Part shown: positions 23,506 to 34,745 of the stretch, one piece after another
How positions within the stretch are numbered: the stretch's first letter is position 1
Layout: each line of letters opens with the position of its first letter
Source of the DNA: Phellopilus nigrolimitatus
Taxonomy: Eukaryota; Basidiomycota; Agaricomycetes; Hymenochaetales; Hymenochaetaceae
Length of the DNA: 64,000 bases
Direction of reading: 5' to 3'
Assembly: GCA_021029095.1 (NCBI GenBank)
Contig: JAJOHG010000058.1
Location: 62,001 to 126,000, forward strand
Made by a program: the position numbers and the translations under genes
Notes under the pieces: generated by a model
Told to the model about the DNA's origin: nothing
What the model saw: only the letters and a program-made list of their open reading frames with translations
The model's database searches: none

Positions 23506-25472
23506 TCACCAGGCTGTCGGCATTCCATCCGTCCGCAAATCTCGCAACTCAATCGCGGTAGATAGCCGTTCAAGCAAGGATGTTCTGAAACTGCTCGGCA
23601 ACATGTCGGTGTCCCTGTGTTCCACCTCCTCCCTGTGCACCGACACAATTACTTTGTCCCTCTCTGACACCGTCTCCTGGCGCGAGCACGATGTCACCTG
23701 CGAACCGCTCCGTTCATCGCAGTCTAGGCCATTCCTACCCAAAAGCAGACTTGAGGGTGCGTGCGGTGTAGTTCGTCTAGAGCCGCCCGTGGCGTCGATA
23801 TCCATGGTTGAGGAAGACGGAAGCTCGCCGAATGCCCAGTGTGCGTGTGTGTGGCAGTGCGTGACGGCAGCGACACGCAGGTTGAGCAGGAGACGAGCTG
23901 CGCAGACACTCATGACCGTCCGCAACAAGGGGATGAGCGATATGATGAGCCCGCGTCTCCGCAAAGGCAGTCCGGCGTAGAGTGAAAGGTTGGCGATGCT
24001 CGAGGCTGGGAGGCGAGAAGAGATGAATTACTGTAGTCACAGTGATATAAGAGAAACTCACCGAGCATGATTATATAGAAGGCGATCCCTAAAAATATAG
24101 AGTTAACAAAGACGCTTGTGGGTAATCCGAGGTTATGAAACAGCCTGGAGGAGTCCCACCATCTCGGAAAAGTATGTGGAGCAATCGGCTGGTGTCTTTC
24201 CTCGCCCGCCGGATCGCTTCGACGCGCGCCACTGTTAGCACGAAGACCGTCGTATCGAAAATCATCAGAGCGGCCCACGACGGAATAGCTTTCGATGTGG
24301 ATACTTCGTTCAGGCTTCCGTAGCATCCGAGGACTGGTTTGGCTCTAAAGTACGAAAGTTTGAGTCAGCGAATAGCCTTGTACGAAAGTTTAAGACAGGC
24401 CTCGTACTCGGGTCGGTTTTCGACTTATGAACGACAAGTGTGATGTTTAATATAGGAAATATAGGAAAGAAAAAAATAGGGAGACGTACAAGACAGAGAC
24501 TTCGTTATCAGGGAGATGGATACGACAATTGTGATGTCAGTCGCTACGAGGGTAGCTATTAGGATTGTCAGGATCTTGCCATTGCGTTCCCACAGAGCGA
24601 GCGTGCGCAGGATGAGAATTACTGTGATCGATATTGAGCGAGTGGGGCGAAAATAACTGATTCTCATATATCCTTGCGTACTTTGGACGGGTAGGGTAAA
24701 AACAAGCATTGACCTAATGAAAGCAACAATTGCCAGCGCGAGTTAGTAAAAAAATAAACGTAGCGATAGGACGGTCAAAAAAACGAACCAGGCCTCCACA
24801 TAATTCGATACGACACATCTACAAAGTTTACATTAGGCCATCACCTTGTCATCGGCACCTGATGAGGTACTAACAACTAGTACTGCAATGAGATCACAGG
24901 AACATAGACGCGATAAACGCGAGCTTACGTCGAAAATAGAAGAATAGTCGAACATGTCTGGAGTGGCAACATTGTCAGCCGCATCACTGTGACAAACAAG
25001 TGATTTTTTGGACTCACATACGAGGAGAAACATAGATACTAGGAAAACAGGATACCGGTTCAAAATGAACAAAATCTTCCCACTGCTCCACTTGGCTTTC
25101 CATACGAAATTCAACTACAAAAGCAGGTTGATATAGCCACTTCCAAAAGCTTCGTTAAACTTGCCTCGCTGAGAAGATATATAGTCAATAGAAGCTTATT
25201 TCGGAAATCAGTACCTAAGCTTACTCCGGAAATGTCAAAATTATGTCGTATAAGAACACTACGAAAGCAGAGACTGCAATCAGAGTGTGCGGCGTTTAGC
25301 ACACGCTAGCAAAAATGTTGAAGAAAATAACAAACGCGTCAGGTACTAATACAGGAAGTCAGTACGGTTCGTGACAAGGTTGCAAGCTGAACTTACTTAC
25401 ATTCGTGATCCTCGTGTCAGATACGAGCTGCGGCAACATTGCCATCTCCTCGGCGATGGATGAGGAGGTCAT
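23506..25472 (-). CDS. DUF6533-containing seven-helix membrane protein, paralogue
   Basis: The start at 25472 gives MTSSSIAEEMAMLPQLVSDT then RITNV, the standard opening. Exon 1 is 25397-25472, exon 2 is 25225-25273 (SAFVVFLYDIILTFP), a 4-nt exon is at 25165-25168, and the next exon begins at 25114 with LNFVWKAKWSSGKILFILNR. The micro-exon is followed by a GCAAGT donor. Later exons hold SITVILILRTLALWERNGKI and helices 5-7. The tail has RTVMSVCAARLLLNLRV and then a Ser/Arg-rich end (RDLRTDGMPTAW, stop 23506). Exon 2 is 49 nt, exactly as in the 17472-19574 gene, and the micro-exon is in the same place, so these are true paralogues, probably from a local duplication. Function is unknown; relatives are often lineage-expanded. 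No definite lesion was found, but the middle exons were followed only approximately. Confidence 0.78.
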
Positions 25473-25853
25473 ACTAGTGTAGTACGCCGCCGGAAGGGGG
25501 GATTCGCAACGGGACTGCGCGGCTTCTTTATGGGTTTTGACGATGTTGCCTATCGGCCCACGGGACGAATAAGCATAAGATTCGGGAATCCAGATGAGAG
25601 CTCCATTATGATACCGGCGAGTGAATGATCGAAACGGGAATATAACCGAGAACGCCTCAGCAGACAGGAACACTAGTTGTTAATGACCACTTTTAAGCCC
25701 ATCCATACTACGAGACACCATATATAGTTTGAAGAAATTGTAGTGTGTATACGAGTTTTGACGCCAGTCTAGTTCCTTAGAAGTTATATATCGCAGGCAA
25801 AAAAATCGACGTCTCTTGTCTCGACTGATCGAAACACGGAGGTTTCAGTTGCT

Positions 25854-26285
25854 TTAGCTATGCCGTGGATCACATTTAAGGTATGAATTGCATTCTGCAC
25901 CGCATTTCCGATAGAGGAGAATGTCGACTATCTCGATATTCTTACTTAAAGGGCGAGTCCCCGAGTTTTCCGAGTCCCGAGTCGTGACGAGTCCGGAGAT
26001 GTCGATGGTGGCAACAAATGAAATATCATAGCTTATCAGGCCGAGCAGTAAGACAGTGCTTTCAGATCTGGCAGATGAAGAGCAACGAAGAAGGCAGAGG
26101 GGCAACCGGATGTCTTGATGGAGAAAAGCTACAAGGAGGGTTGAGGAGGGTGTATCAGATGCGGAAAATATGACAAACGCTACATTATGTAATGCGACCA
26201 GCAGTGCAAGACTTGAATACCATAGTGCGTTCAGGCTCACAAACGTTTCGATGGCTTGAACACACGCGGTGACCAGCAGTACTTA
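25854..26285 (-). pseudogene. Possible fragment of a DUF6535-like membrane protein
   Basis: A hydrophobic stretch reads VSLNALWYSSLALLVA, resembling the first part of the DUF6535 helix pair (LNxLWFxSLxLSLxxA) that is widespread in agaricomycetes. The rest of the frame to 25854 does not continue the family, and no initiator or partner exons were found. It lies just downstream of the Kelch-MYND gene. I call it a relic at low confidence; chance similarity of a short hydrophobic segment is the alternative. Confidence 0.25.
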
Positions 26286-26298
26286 CTGACAGTGCTGC

Positions 26299-28729
26299 TT
26301 ATTTCTTCTTGCACCCATGCGTTTCCTTATGCTCCTTCCACCCATTCTTGTGGCAAACAGCAGAACAAAAGAAAAACTGGCCTCCGCACGTCCCACCACA
26401 TTTGCTGTACGAGGTACCACATTCGCCGCAGGTGAAGCAACGCCTCCACGGACCCATAGTCTCCATTCGGGCGTCTCGTCGAAGATCATTTTCAGTAAGA
26501 TGGCCGCCAGCCATGTCTAGCTTTAGTTGCCAGATATCGCCGAAGACACGCGAAGTCACGGATTTTGATGGTACGTAGTCAGTATTTGTATAGCCTGGAC
26601 CCCAGTAGAATGAGTTGTTTGTTTGCCCAAGACTTTGATGAGCATAAATAACTGACCGCCGTAAAGATATGTTACTCCAGTTTCTGGATCGCAACAGAGA
26701 GCGGCCATGGCGCGGTAGGACGGGAAGCCTTTCGTGATGACATGCTGCCACATCTTCGTTTCAGGATCCATGACAAATGCATCTCCGAAGAACGAGAAAT
26801 GAAACATCGACTTGTCGTCCATGGCTGAGCTCATGCTTGCGTTGTACCCGCCGTACACGATTGCACGCTGCAACAACGGGTTGTATATCGCCGCCATTTC
26901 CGTACGCGGCGCGGGGAAGCTTCCACGCAGTCGCTCTCTGTACCACGTTTTCGATGCGGCGTCGAACGACCAGAAGTCATCGTACGTGAAGTCGCTCTGA
27001 TTTCCATGCCGTTTGCGCGCACGAAGAGCGCCAGAGCGATTTGCATCCCCGAAAATTAAGTAGAGACGGCGCTGAGCTGGGACGGCCCACATGCTTGCGA
27101 GGACACGGAGATTCGGTTCGCGCGTCTTCGGGACATTTGCACTTGTTCCACTGATGTGATCCCACTCCAGTGTGGTGAGATCGAGCGCCATGAATATGTT
27201 CGTTCCGAGGTGCGTGTTCTCGTCGTCGCCGCCAAAAATGTACAATTTTCCTTCCAGGATCTCCGAAGAGAATCCCGTAACGTTGTTGCCATGATAAGGC
27301 CATTTCCCGTGGAATGTTGTCATAATTGAGTTCCATTTTTCCTGCTCAAGGTCAAACACCCACAATGTTTTCGCCCCAATGAAGAGGTACGCCTTATCCT
27401 TCCAATGCTTCATCAAGCGACTGCAAGATAGACCTGCCTGGATTCTGATAGGAGGCATATTGGGAAGCTTTTTCCAACTCATGTCTGAAAATGTCAAGCA
27501 CCTGATAACTTCGTTTAACTAGAATTGTGGGGGAACTTTTGGAACAAATCTTCTCGTACCATACATCCCTATGCTCGAAATGCAAGTCTGTCATCCCACC
27601 AGCAACATACAAGCGCCCCTTCCATACCCAGCTCGAGAAGGTGCTCCGAGCACCAGGCTTCGGACCTGGAGCCACGTCGAGTTTCTTCCAGACGCCACGG
27701 ATCTGGAGAGCGGGCTGCGTCATCTCCAAGCTGTATATCTTCTTCGGATCTGGGTGCCTCCACTTTACCATGTCGACAATATCAATCTGCTTCTCCAACG
27801 CTAAGATGCGTTCTCTGTTTGAAGCGCCTTCGCTTAGAGTACAATTGACGAAGGCCCGGTTTCCATACGACATCGAAAGCGACGAATTGCCGAGCGACTT
27901 GAAAAGCAGGTTTGCGCGGTGCTGTGCTTTGATCTGTAGCTGTGACTGACTCAGACCAGGCTTCTAATAAAAAGAAGTAAAGAGAAACACACTAGAAAAT
28001 ACTCGACGAGAACTTGATGATAGTCGATCCATGCTATAGAAAACAAGTTGTGACATTTAGAAAAACGGATGCATGATAGAGAGGGAGAAATATGCGCACA
28101 AGGCTCGTTGGGTTTGGCTACGAGTCTATGGCATTTGTATATGATTTCGACTTCTTCAGTCCAGTCAATCATCTGATGAGATGTGAGTCGGAATGTACTC
28201 GTGTATCCACTCCAAGACGAACCTCTACAAACTCTCCTAGCTTATTATAGCATTGGGCAATGTTGGCTGCGCACGCGACGAGATCGATTATTGTCTTCCA
28301 GTCTTCTACTTCTATGGTGAGGTACTTTTCGTTTAAGTAGTCCGTCGAGGGCAATGATGCATCGTCTCCGAGAAGAGCACGCATCCCTTGTTTGTACTTT
28401 TCGATAGCCTTTCGATATCTTTGTTGGTTGAAAAGTTTGTTTCCGTCCTCCCTCAAGATTGCACAGCGGAAGTACATTGACTGTGGTGCGCGTCCTGACC
28501 GCAGCTCGGATAAGTGCATTTCCTCGATTTTCTCTTCGATTTTGGACCGCCCAAGGTGCTCCATTTGCCGTAAGATTTGAAGTTCAGGTCGATGTAGAGG
28601 CGCATCTGCCAGCGTCGTCCCAACCCACTGGTTAAAGGGCTCAGTCCGCTCATGTTGTTCATCCGCCTTCATCATGCTAGAAGCGAGTGCCCGGAGCTCG
28701 AGTTTGGCTTGATCCCTTCGAGACGGCAT
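26299..28729 (-). CDS. Kelch-repeat protein with C-terminal MYND-like zinc finger
   Basis: The start at 28729 (MPSRRDQAKLELRALASSMM) leads into a TPR-like region (LREDGNKLFNQQRYRKAIEK then KYKQGMRAL, and ANIAQCYNKLGEF). The centre holds Kelch/galactose-oxidase repeats with the usual GG and Y-W pattern: GRLYVAGGMTDLHFEHRDVW, KLYIFGGDDENTHLGTNIFM, RAIVYGGYNASMSSA and TYLYGGQ. The end is a Cys/His cluster (CFTCGECGTSYSKCGGTC, then FFFCSAVCHKNGWKEHKETH and GC) that matches the second half of a MYND finger closely, with extra cysteines in the first half. The stop is at 26299. MYND and Kelch modules both bind proteins, so an adaptor role is likely, but no substrate is known. It shares a 337-bp promoter region with the divergent hydrolase gene. 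Confidence 0.85.
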
Positions 28730-29066
28730 TTTGTCACAAGGAGCTCCAGAGGCGATATTTATTTGTGGTCGGTTCAGTTCAAAGATGGGTTATATTCAAG
28801 CCGGTGAGCACAGATAATGTCAATTGTTCTCGAGCTCAGATCTATGCACGATGTCGTGCGCGCTCTGTTGTCGCGAATGTTATGTCGCAAAGTCGCAGAC
28901 GTCCGAGTTCTGACAAGCACGCAGTGTGACTACTGTAGTGGGATTAAGGGTAGAATTACTTTGTTTGGAAGTACAGAATATAGTGACGTAAGAGGACACG
29001 CTTGCCGCAGTCTGTACGCCTCACGAGCTCATCACGACGACACCATATGCTTGTCCACTGTCTTCG
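28730..29066. promoter_or_regulatory. Divergent promoter region
   Basis: This is the 337-bp gap between the divergent Kelch-MYND and hydrolase start codons, so it must carry both promoters. No specific element was recognised. Confidence 0.4.
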
Positions 29067-32000
29067 ATGAGCTCTAGCAGACGCTCGAGTGCTGCATCGC
29101 TGCGGCGCTCATCTCCCACCGTCTCTCGCAAGTCAGTGCAAGCACCCAGTGTCAGCATTGTCTTCGCCGAACCTGAACAGAGCTCTCCACCGTCGGGTTC
29201 TGCTGTCGCCAAACTCACGCCCCGCGTTTCGATACAAAACCTCCAAGCCCGAAAGCGTGAAACAGAGAGCTCGATGACGCCCGATGCAAGTGACAGCAGC
29301 TCGGGGAAGCATGATGATGTGGATAGGCGTGAGGGAGACGTTTCTAAAGCCCAGGGGTCGAATAAGAGACCGCGTACGGACTCTGTCAGTGAACCTGGGC
29401 ACGCGTCTTCACAGGAGGAAGCAATAGGTTCAACTGAGGGTCCTCCTTTGAAAAGCAAGTCGTGGTTCTCTTTCCGGCGGACGCCCTCACGGCGGTCTCT
29501 GGCTGTTCCAGATAATACACAGTCTGCTTGTGCTGCCACAGATACACCGCTATCTGAATCTCCGAAGACAGTTATAGAGCCAAGTAATCCAGCGGATATG
29601 GCTGAGGCGCGTACGCCACCTCCTACTCCCATCCCTATCATGCCGCAGAGCGAGAGAGCACACAATGGAGTGTCACAACCCCCGTCCCCGGTATCTCTTC
29701 CCAAGGGTCAGAGACACGCATCCCATGAAACCCCAAATCCGAACGATTGTTCTGTCGAACTGACTCGGGTTGCTAATTCCAATTCTTCGGTCGGAGGTCA
29801 CGGAACCACGCGATCGGAAACATCGTCCGTAGATGCGTCATCGCGGCAGTCATTATGGTTCACCCCGCGAAGTCCTCCTCGACCTCAAATTGAACAATCT
29901 CCATCTGTGCCGTCCTCTCCCGATGTTAAGACTCCTGTTGAACCAGACTCTCCTCAACCGGCGAAGCCCATGCCTGAAATGGAGCTAGTATCAACTCACA
30001 AGTCCGAAGCCAAGTTGTCCGCGCTCAATCCGTCCACGAGTAGGTTCACGCTATCCATGCCTTTACTTGGTCGTCCGAAGCTGCCTTTGGATATGGTATT
30101 AAAGCGCACAGAAAGTGAGAAGACAGTCGTGCCCGCAGTTCCGGGTACGTATGTTTCTCAGATAGTCTAAATCAAATTTCAGGCTGATTGATCATATCAT
30201 GATGACAAGAAACGGACACTATTATACAACCCAGATCTCCGACAGCTACAGACACACCCATCGCTGAAATGCCCACGCCTATCACCGGGATCGACCCGGA
30301 GACCAGGACTGCTCCGACATCATGGTGGGACTATGTTGGTCTCGGAGGCGGCAAAACGGAATCTGCTTCATCGTCTTCAACTCCGATGCCTCCTAGCCAG
30401 GATGGGCCTCCGGTTGTCATTGTTAATGACGGTAACACGATGTCGCGGCCACCTCCGGCAGAATATGAACAGGTGGTCAGCAAAGATGCCGGCACAGGCG
30501 ACAGGAGCTCACCTGCTCAGGTGGAAGATACAGGTCGAATTCAAATTGAGCGTCCGCTTTCCGTGACATCTGGACAGACTTCATGGTATAGTCCTTGGGG
30601 TTGGTACGAGTGGTACAATGCGCCGACTGCTCCTGAAACACCGGAGGAAGTGTCGGTATCTAAGACGGATGCAGAGTTGGTTAGGGAGGAAGCGCTCGCG
30701 CGTTCCGATCCTCTGGCGTCAATCGCGAAGCCTCTTCCTGCTTCAGGATCGGATGCTTCCCTGCCGGCGCCAGAAATACCGCCGGAGCCTGTTAATCCTA
30801 TAATTTCGTCAGTTGCCGAGAATAGCAAAGGTTGGACCTCTTTTTTCTCGTCGTCGCGCTCATTGACGATAAAGTCGGTAACCGAGAAGGCCGAAAAAAG
30901 CGACAGAGGGATGGAGGTAATGAATATTGATGACGACGGCGGCGACGGCGGCGACGCCGCCGTTGCACCTTCGTTGCCGTCAGCAAGTCCGCAACCTCAA
31001 ACTCAAACCTCCCCTATGCCCATTTTTGATACGGCTGGTGGCGACGGCAAGCCAAGGGAGAATGCGACTCAGTCATTGAAAGACGAAGGCGCCGGCTTCA
31101 TCAAGCCGAAATCTGCAGCGGGTGCCCCACTCACGTCCTCTGAGAACGTAAAGCGCAAGGTTATTACTTCAACACCAAACACACGGCCCGCGTCACCCAC
31201 TCCATCGGTGAAGTCCATCGTCTCGCCGAATCCACGCCCAATAAATCTCGTTCTGCCGACTTTTGCCGACACGTTCGGCAAACTGCCGCGCTCACGTGCG
31301 CCGCCCCGGCCAAAGTCAGCTCCAAGGATGACCATTAAGAAAACGTTAGGCTTTGTCAACAGTGTGCTATTTGCACGTGAGCCGGAGGCGCCGAGCAAGG
31401 GAAAGGAAAGAGCCCAGCAAGCTGAGCTGGCTGACTTTGGGAAAGAATTGCCGCGCGCCTGGGAAGTGCTCGGCGAGGTATCTGAGACGCGTGTTTTAGC
31501 GGCTTGCAAGAAGGTCGTCGTCATTGGTATCCATGGTTGGTTTCCCGGTGAGTATTTTTGTTCGTGATGGTGATCGTACTCTGAGGCATTCGACGAATCT
31601 AGGTTATGCGATGCGTACAGTGCTTGGAGAAGTGAGTATGGTGCACGTGCATGCCTTCTTGATCAAGCTAATTCAAATCACTAGCCAACGGGCACGAGCG
31701 CGAAGTTCGCGAACATGATGCAACTCGCAGTTGAAAACTTCGCTGAAAAGCGTGGCATCAAGTTCGAAGAAATCACTAAGATTCCTCTTGAGGGTGAAGG
31801 GAAGATCGAACATCGAGTACAGAAGTGAGTATCCAATTTCCATGTTTTGCAATTTGCAATCTCCTTACGCACAAAAACGTGTCTGTGAGGTTGTATCGCA
31901 ATCTGTCCAGCAACGATAGTTGGATGGAAGCCTTGCGTGATGCAGACGTGATCTTTGTGGCCACCCACTCACAGGGATGCATAGTTTCGACGCATCTGAT

Positions 32001-33279
32001 CAACCGGCTTATTGCGGACGGACACATCCGCACCACCCAAGGTAGTGCAGATGCTCTATCGACTGTTGCTGCCAATATAGCCTCTGGATCGGGCGGCGCT
32101 ATTGGCGCGTTTCCTGCGGATAAACACCGGCAGTACGTGTGCTGCTTGGCTCTGTGTGGCATTCACCTCGGACCTTTGGCGTATCTCCATAAAAATTCAT
32201 TTTTGATGCCCTACATTCAGGTGAACAGATTCTAGGAGCTCCTGATAGTATAGCTGACGTTGTTTTTCGCTGCTTCTTTTTAGTATTTTGAGTCCGAGGC
32301 CGCGGCAGAATTGTTTGAATTCCAGGTCAGTGTTTGGCTCTGAAGCCACTCTTGGAATAGCTATTTAATTTTACAATTTACAGAACCCTGAAAGCCAGGT
32401 TTCGAAGGAGTATGTCGAAGCAGTTCGACATGTGCTGAACCATGAGGTACGAGTTCGGTTTCTTTTGCACAAGTCCCTTCATAATACGATGATTGCTGCT
32501 ACTTCGCAGGTGAAACTTGTTTATGTCGCTTCCATGAATGATCAAGTGGTACCTGTGTACTCTGGTGCATTCTCGTCAGCCTCTCATCCGCTGATCCTGC
32601 GAGCACTCTATATCGACGGGGACGCTTACCAGTATGCTTCTTTATTTCTCTTCCATTTGACCCTGGATTAATGCGACACCACCCACCCCTAAGTTCCTCT
32701 GATTTTCTTTCTAACCTTCTCGTACTTCTGCTTCGCATTCGAAACGCGGGTCTTTCCGATGGGGGTCTACTTGCTCACCTCTCTGAAGCAACAGCTGGTT
32801 CACTGAGCGGCGTGGGCCATTCTACTGCGTACGAAGAATTGTCCACATTTTCGTGCGTCGATGGCATCTTTTCCTTGCCTATCATTGTTCATCCCTGTGC
32901 ATGTACTAAGACCACATCTTCTTCTGGTAGGTTGGCTGTTGACTATCTTTTTCTTGTGAACGATGGCTACGGAGGTCCGCATGAGCTCGCTTTCGAGCCA
33001 TTTAATGCCCGAAATGCGTTGAATGATTACGAGGTATGTTTCAGCCACTGCATTCTATTCTGTGCCGTTCGCAATTTTAACTGATTCCGATCACACGCGC
33101 AGATTCCATGGGCCCTACGCGACTTAATTGCAGACGAGCGAGTAATGTACCTTTTCTCAAGAGAGTTCGCGGATCTCCGAGACGCTTTCGATGATTGGCA
33201 ACCACGGACAACTATCCTTCGTGATTTAAAACGCAAGCTAGAACCGATACGCAGGCTCAAGTTGACCTCGCGACTCTGA
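29067..33279 (+). CDS. Large protein with disordered N-terminus and alpha/beta-hydrolase-like region
   Basis: The protein has roughly 1,200 residues. Exon 1 (29067 to about 30145) and exon 2 (about 30237-31547) encode a long Ser/Pro-rich, mostly disordered region with many S/TP sites. Short aromatic blocks recur: SWFSFRRTPSRRS, QSLWFTPRSPPRP, TSWWDYVGLGGG, TSWYSPWGWYEWYN and GWTSFFSSSRS. The folded part begins about 31490 with KVVVIGIHGWFPG, an HG oxyanion-type turn, followed by VIFVATHSQGCIVSTHLINR, a nucleophile elbow of the form HSQG with Ser. Catalytic Asp and His candidates lie in VYVASMNDQVVPVYSG and later exons. The C-terminus ends LKLTSRL (stop 33277-33279). The GIHG and HSQG motifs support a lipase or esterase-like fold; the substrate is unknown. 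The repeated aromatic blocks suggest peptide motifs that dock on a membrane or partner. Confidence 0.72.
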
Positions 33280-34745
33280 TCGACTCGTTCATTTATTTTC
33301 CTAGAGCACATGCATGCATATTCAGCCACACCCTTTACAACGCATAATTACATTTCCCACGCCATTTGTAGCATCATCACTCACTCATTCATGTATCACA
33401 CGGACTATCAATCCCTATTTACTGTCAGTCGCAATGTTCGTATCGATAGTCTCTGATTTGCAACATTGCTAGTATCCTTTCTACTTCCTTCTTCAACCGC
33501 GATCAGTATTGTGCATCTTTATATGGAGTCAGTTAGAGAGCTGAGGTGATAGGGATCTGATTTGCTATGCTTACCGGTGGTTCTGGTGATGGCTCTGGTT
33601 CTGGTGATGGCTTTTCGCGGGTAAGCACTGCTTGTTACTTCGATTTCATGAGATCCGCGTTATGGTTTCACAAATGCACAATTCGCATCTTCCAGCTACT
33701 GCGTTACGATGACTTTCAGCAAAACGATTATTCGCTGATGAATAAGGACTTGCATCACGATCAGCTCGGGCACAGCGCAGCGGCTCAGAAGTGTCAGAGC
33801 CGCTCAACTGTCAGGTCTTCTATGATAGAGGCATCATATGGCGTTCATATTGACACTTCAGTTTCACCTCGTCAAAAACAATTTCGCTCGACGTCAAGAC
33901 TCTTACACATATGATACGAACGTTTTTTCGGGCGCAATGAAGACGAGCCTTTCTACTTGTGCCCTCCACGAGCATACGCTGTGCTCCATCAATCTCGATA
34001 TGCGAACCAGTGCACAGGAAGAACTCCAGCTCTAGCTCTTGACGAATCCCACTCGTTTCTGCGATCGTCGCAGCATTGATGTCCCTCACGCCACGAACAC
34101 GATGTCGGAAAGATTTCGAACTCCTCGGCCAGCTAGGTACAATTTTTTTTGTCTTCTCTCTTTGAGACGGAGTCCACCTAGGCTTTGCGTTGTGTGCCTT
34201 CGATGGTTTCGGGAGCTTATTTTCGTGTGACCGAGAACTTTGTCGACCTTGTGCGAGTAAGACGCAGAAGATCGGGATGCAGCTCTGGTAGGTTTACAAG
34301 GACCGATGAGAAACGTGAAATAAACTCGGCCGGTGAGTAGCACTAGGATAAAGTTAGCCTGGTGTAGATCCACCCGAGCGATTTGCATGGGTTTTGCAAA
34401 GAACCAGGATTTCGAATCGGAAAAACAATTCGTCATAGCCCCAGTATTTTCCCGGGCTCGGTCCTAATAGAGACGAAGTCAACTCTATGGAGTTTTCAGA
34501 ATGCGCTAAGTCTTCTTCATGCCTCCCTCGTACGTGTACAAGAGATCATCTTTGTCATATCCGACATGCCCAAAGTTTTGCCCGGATCCCGGATACTTGC
34601 GAAGCGGTCAAGCATGTGCGAAGAGGAACTACGAAACACTGCATTGCCGAAATCTCGTACAACACCAAATATGAATACAGGTACGAAGCAAATAACAAGG
34701 TATGGACGAAAGAGAAGCTTTCGTAAGGTCCCGCAATCATGGTGG
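33280..34745. other. Intergenic, no supported gene
   Basis: This lies between the convergent hydrolase and aldo/keto reductase genes. A short imperfect repeat of GGTTCTGGTGATGGC lies near 33578-33612 (reading GSGDG). Several frames of 60-140 codons occur on both strands (for example 34086-34436 minus and 34383-34808 plus), without codon bias or recognisable domains. Confidence 0.4.

Noticed and set aside
30936..30965. GAC/GGC triplet run as a possible microsatellite of note.
   Set aside because: It is a short in-frame Asp/Gly-coding stretch inside the disordered arm of the hydrolase-like protein and needs no separate explanation.
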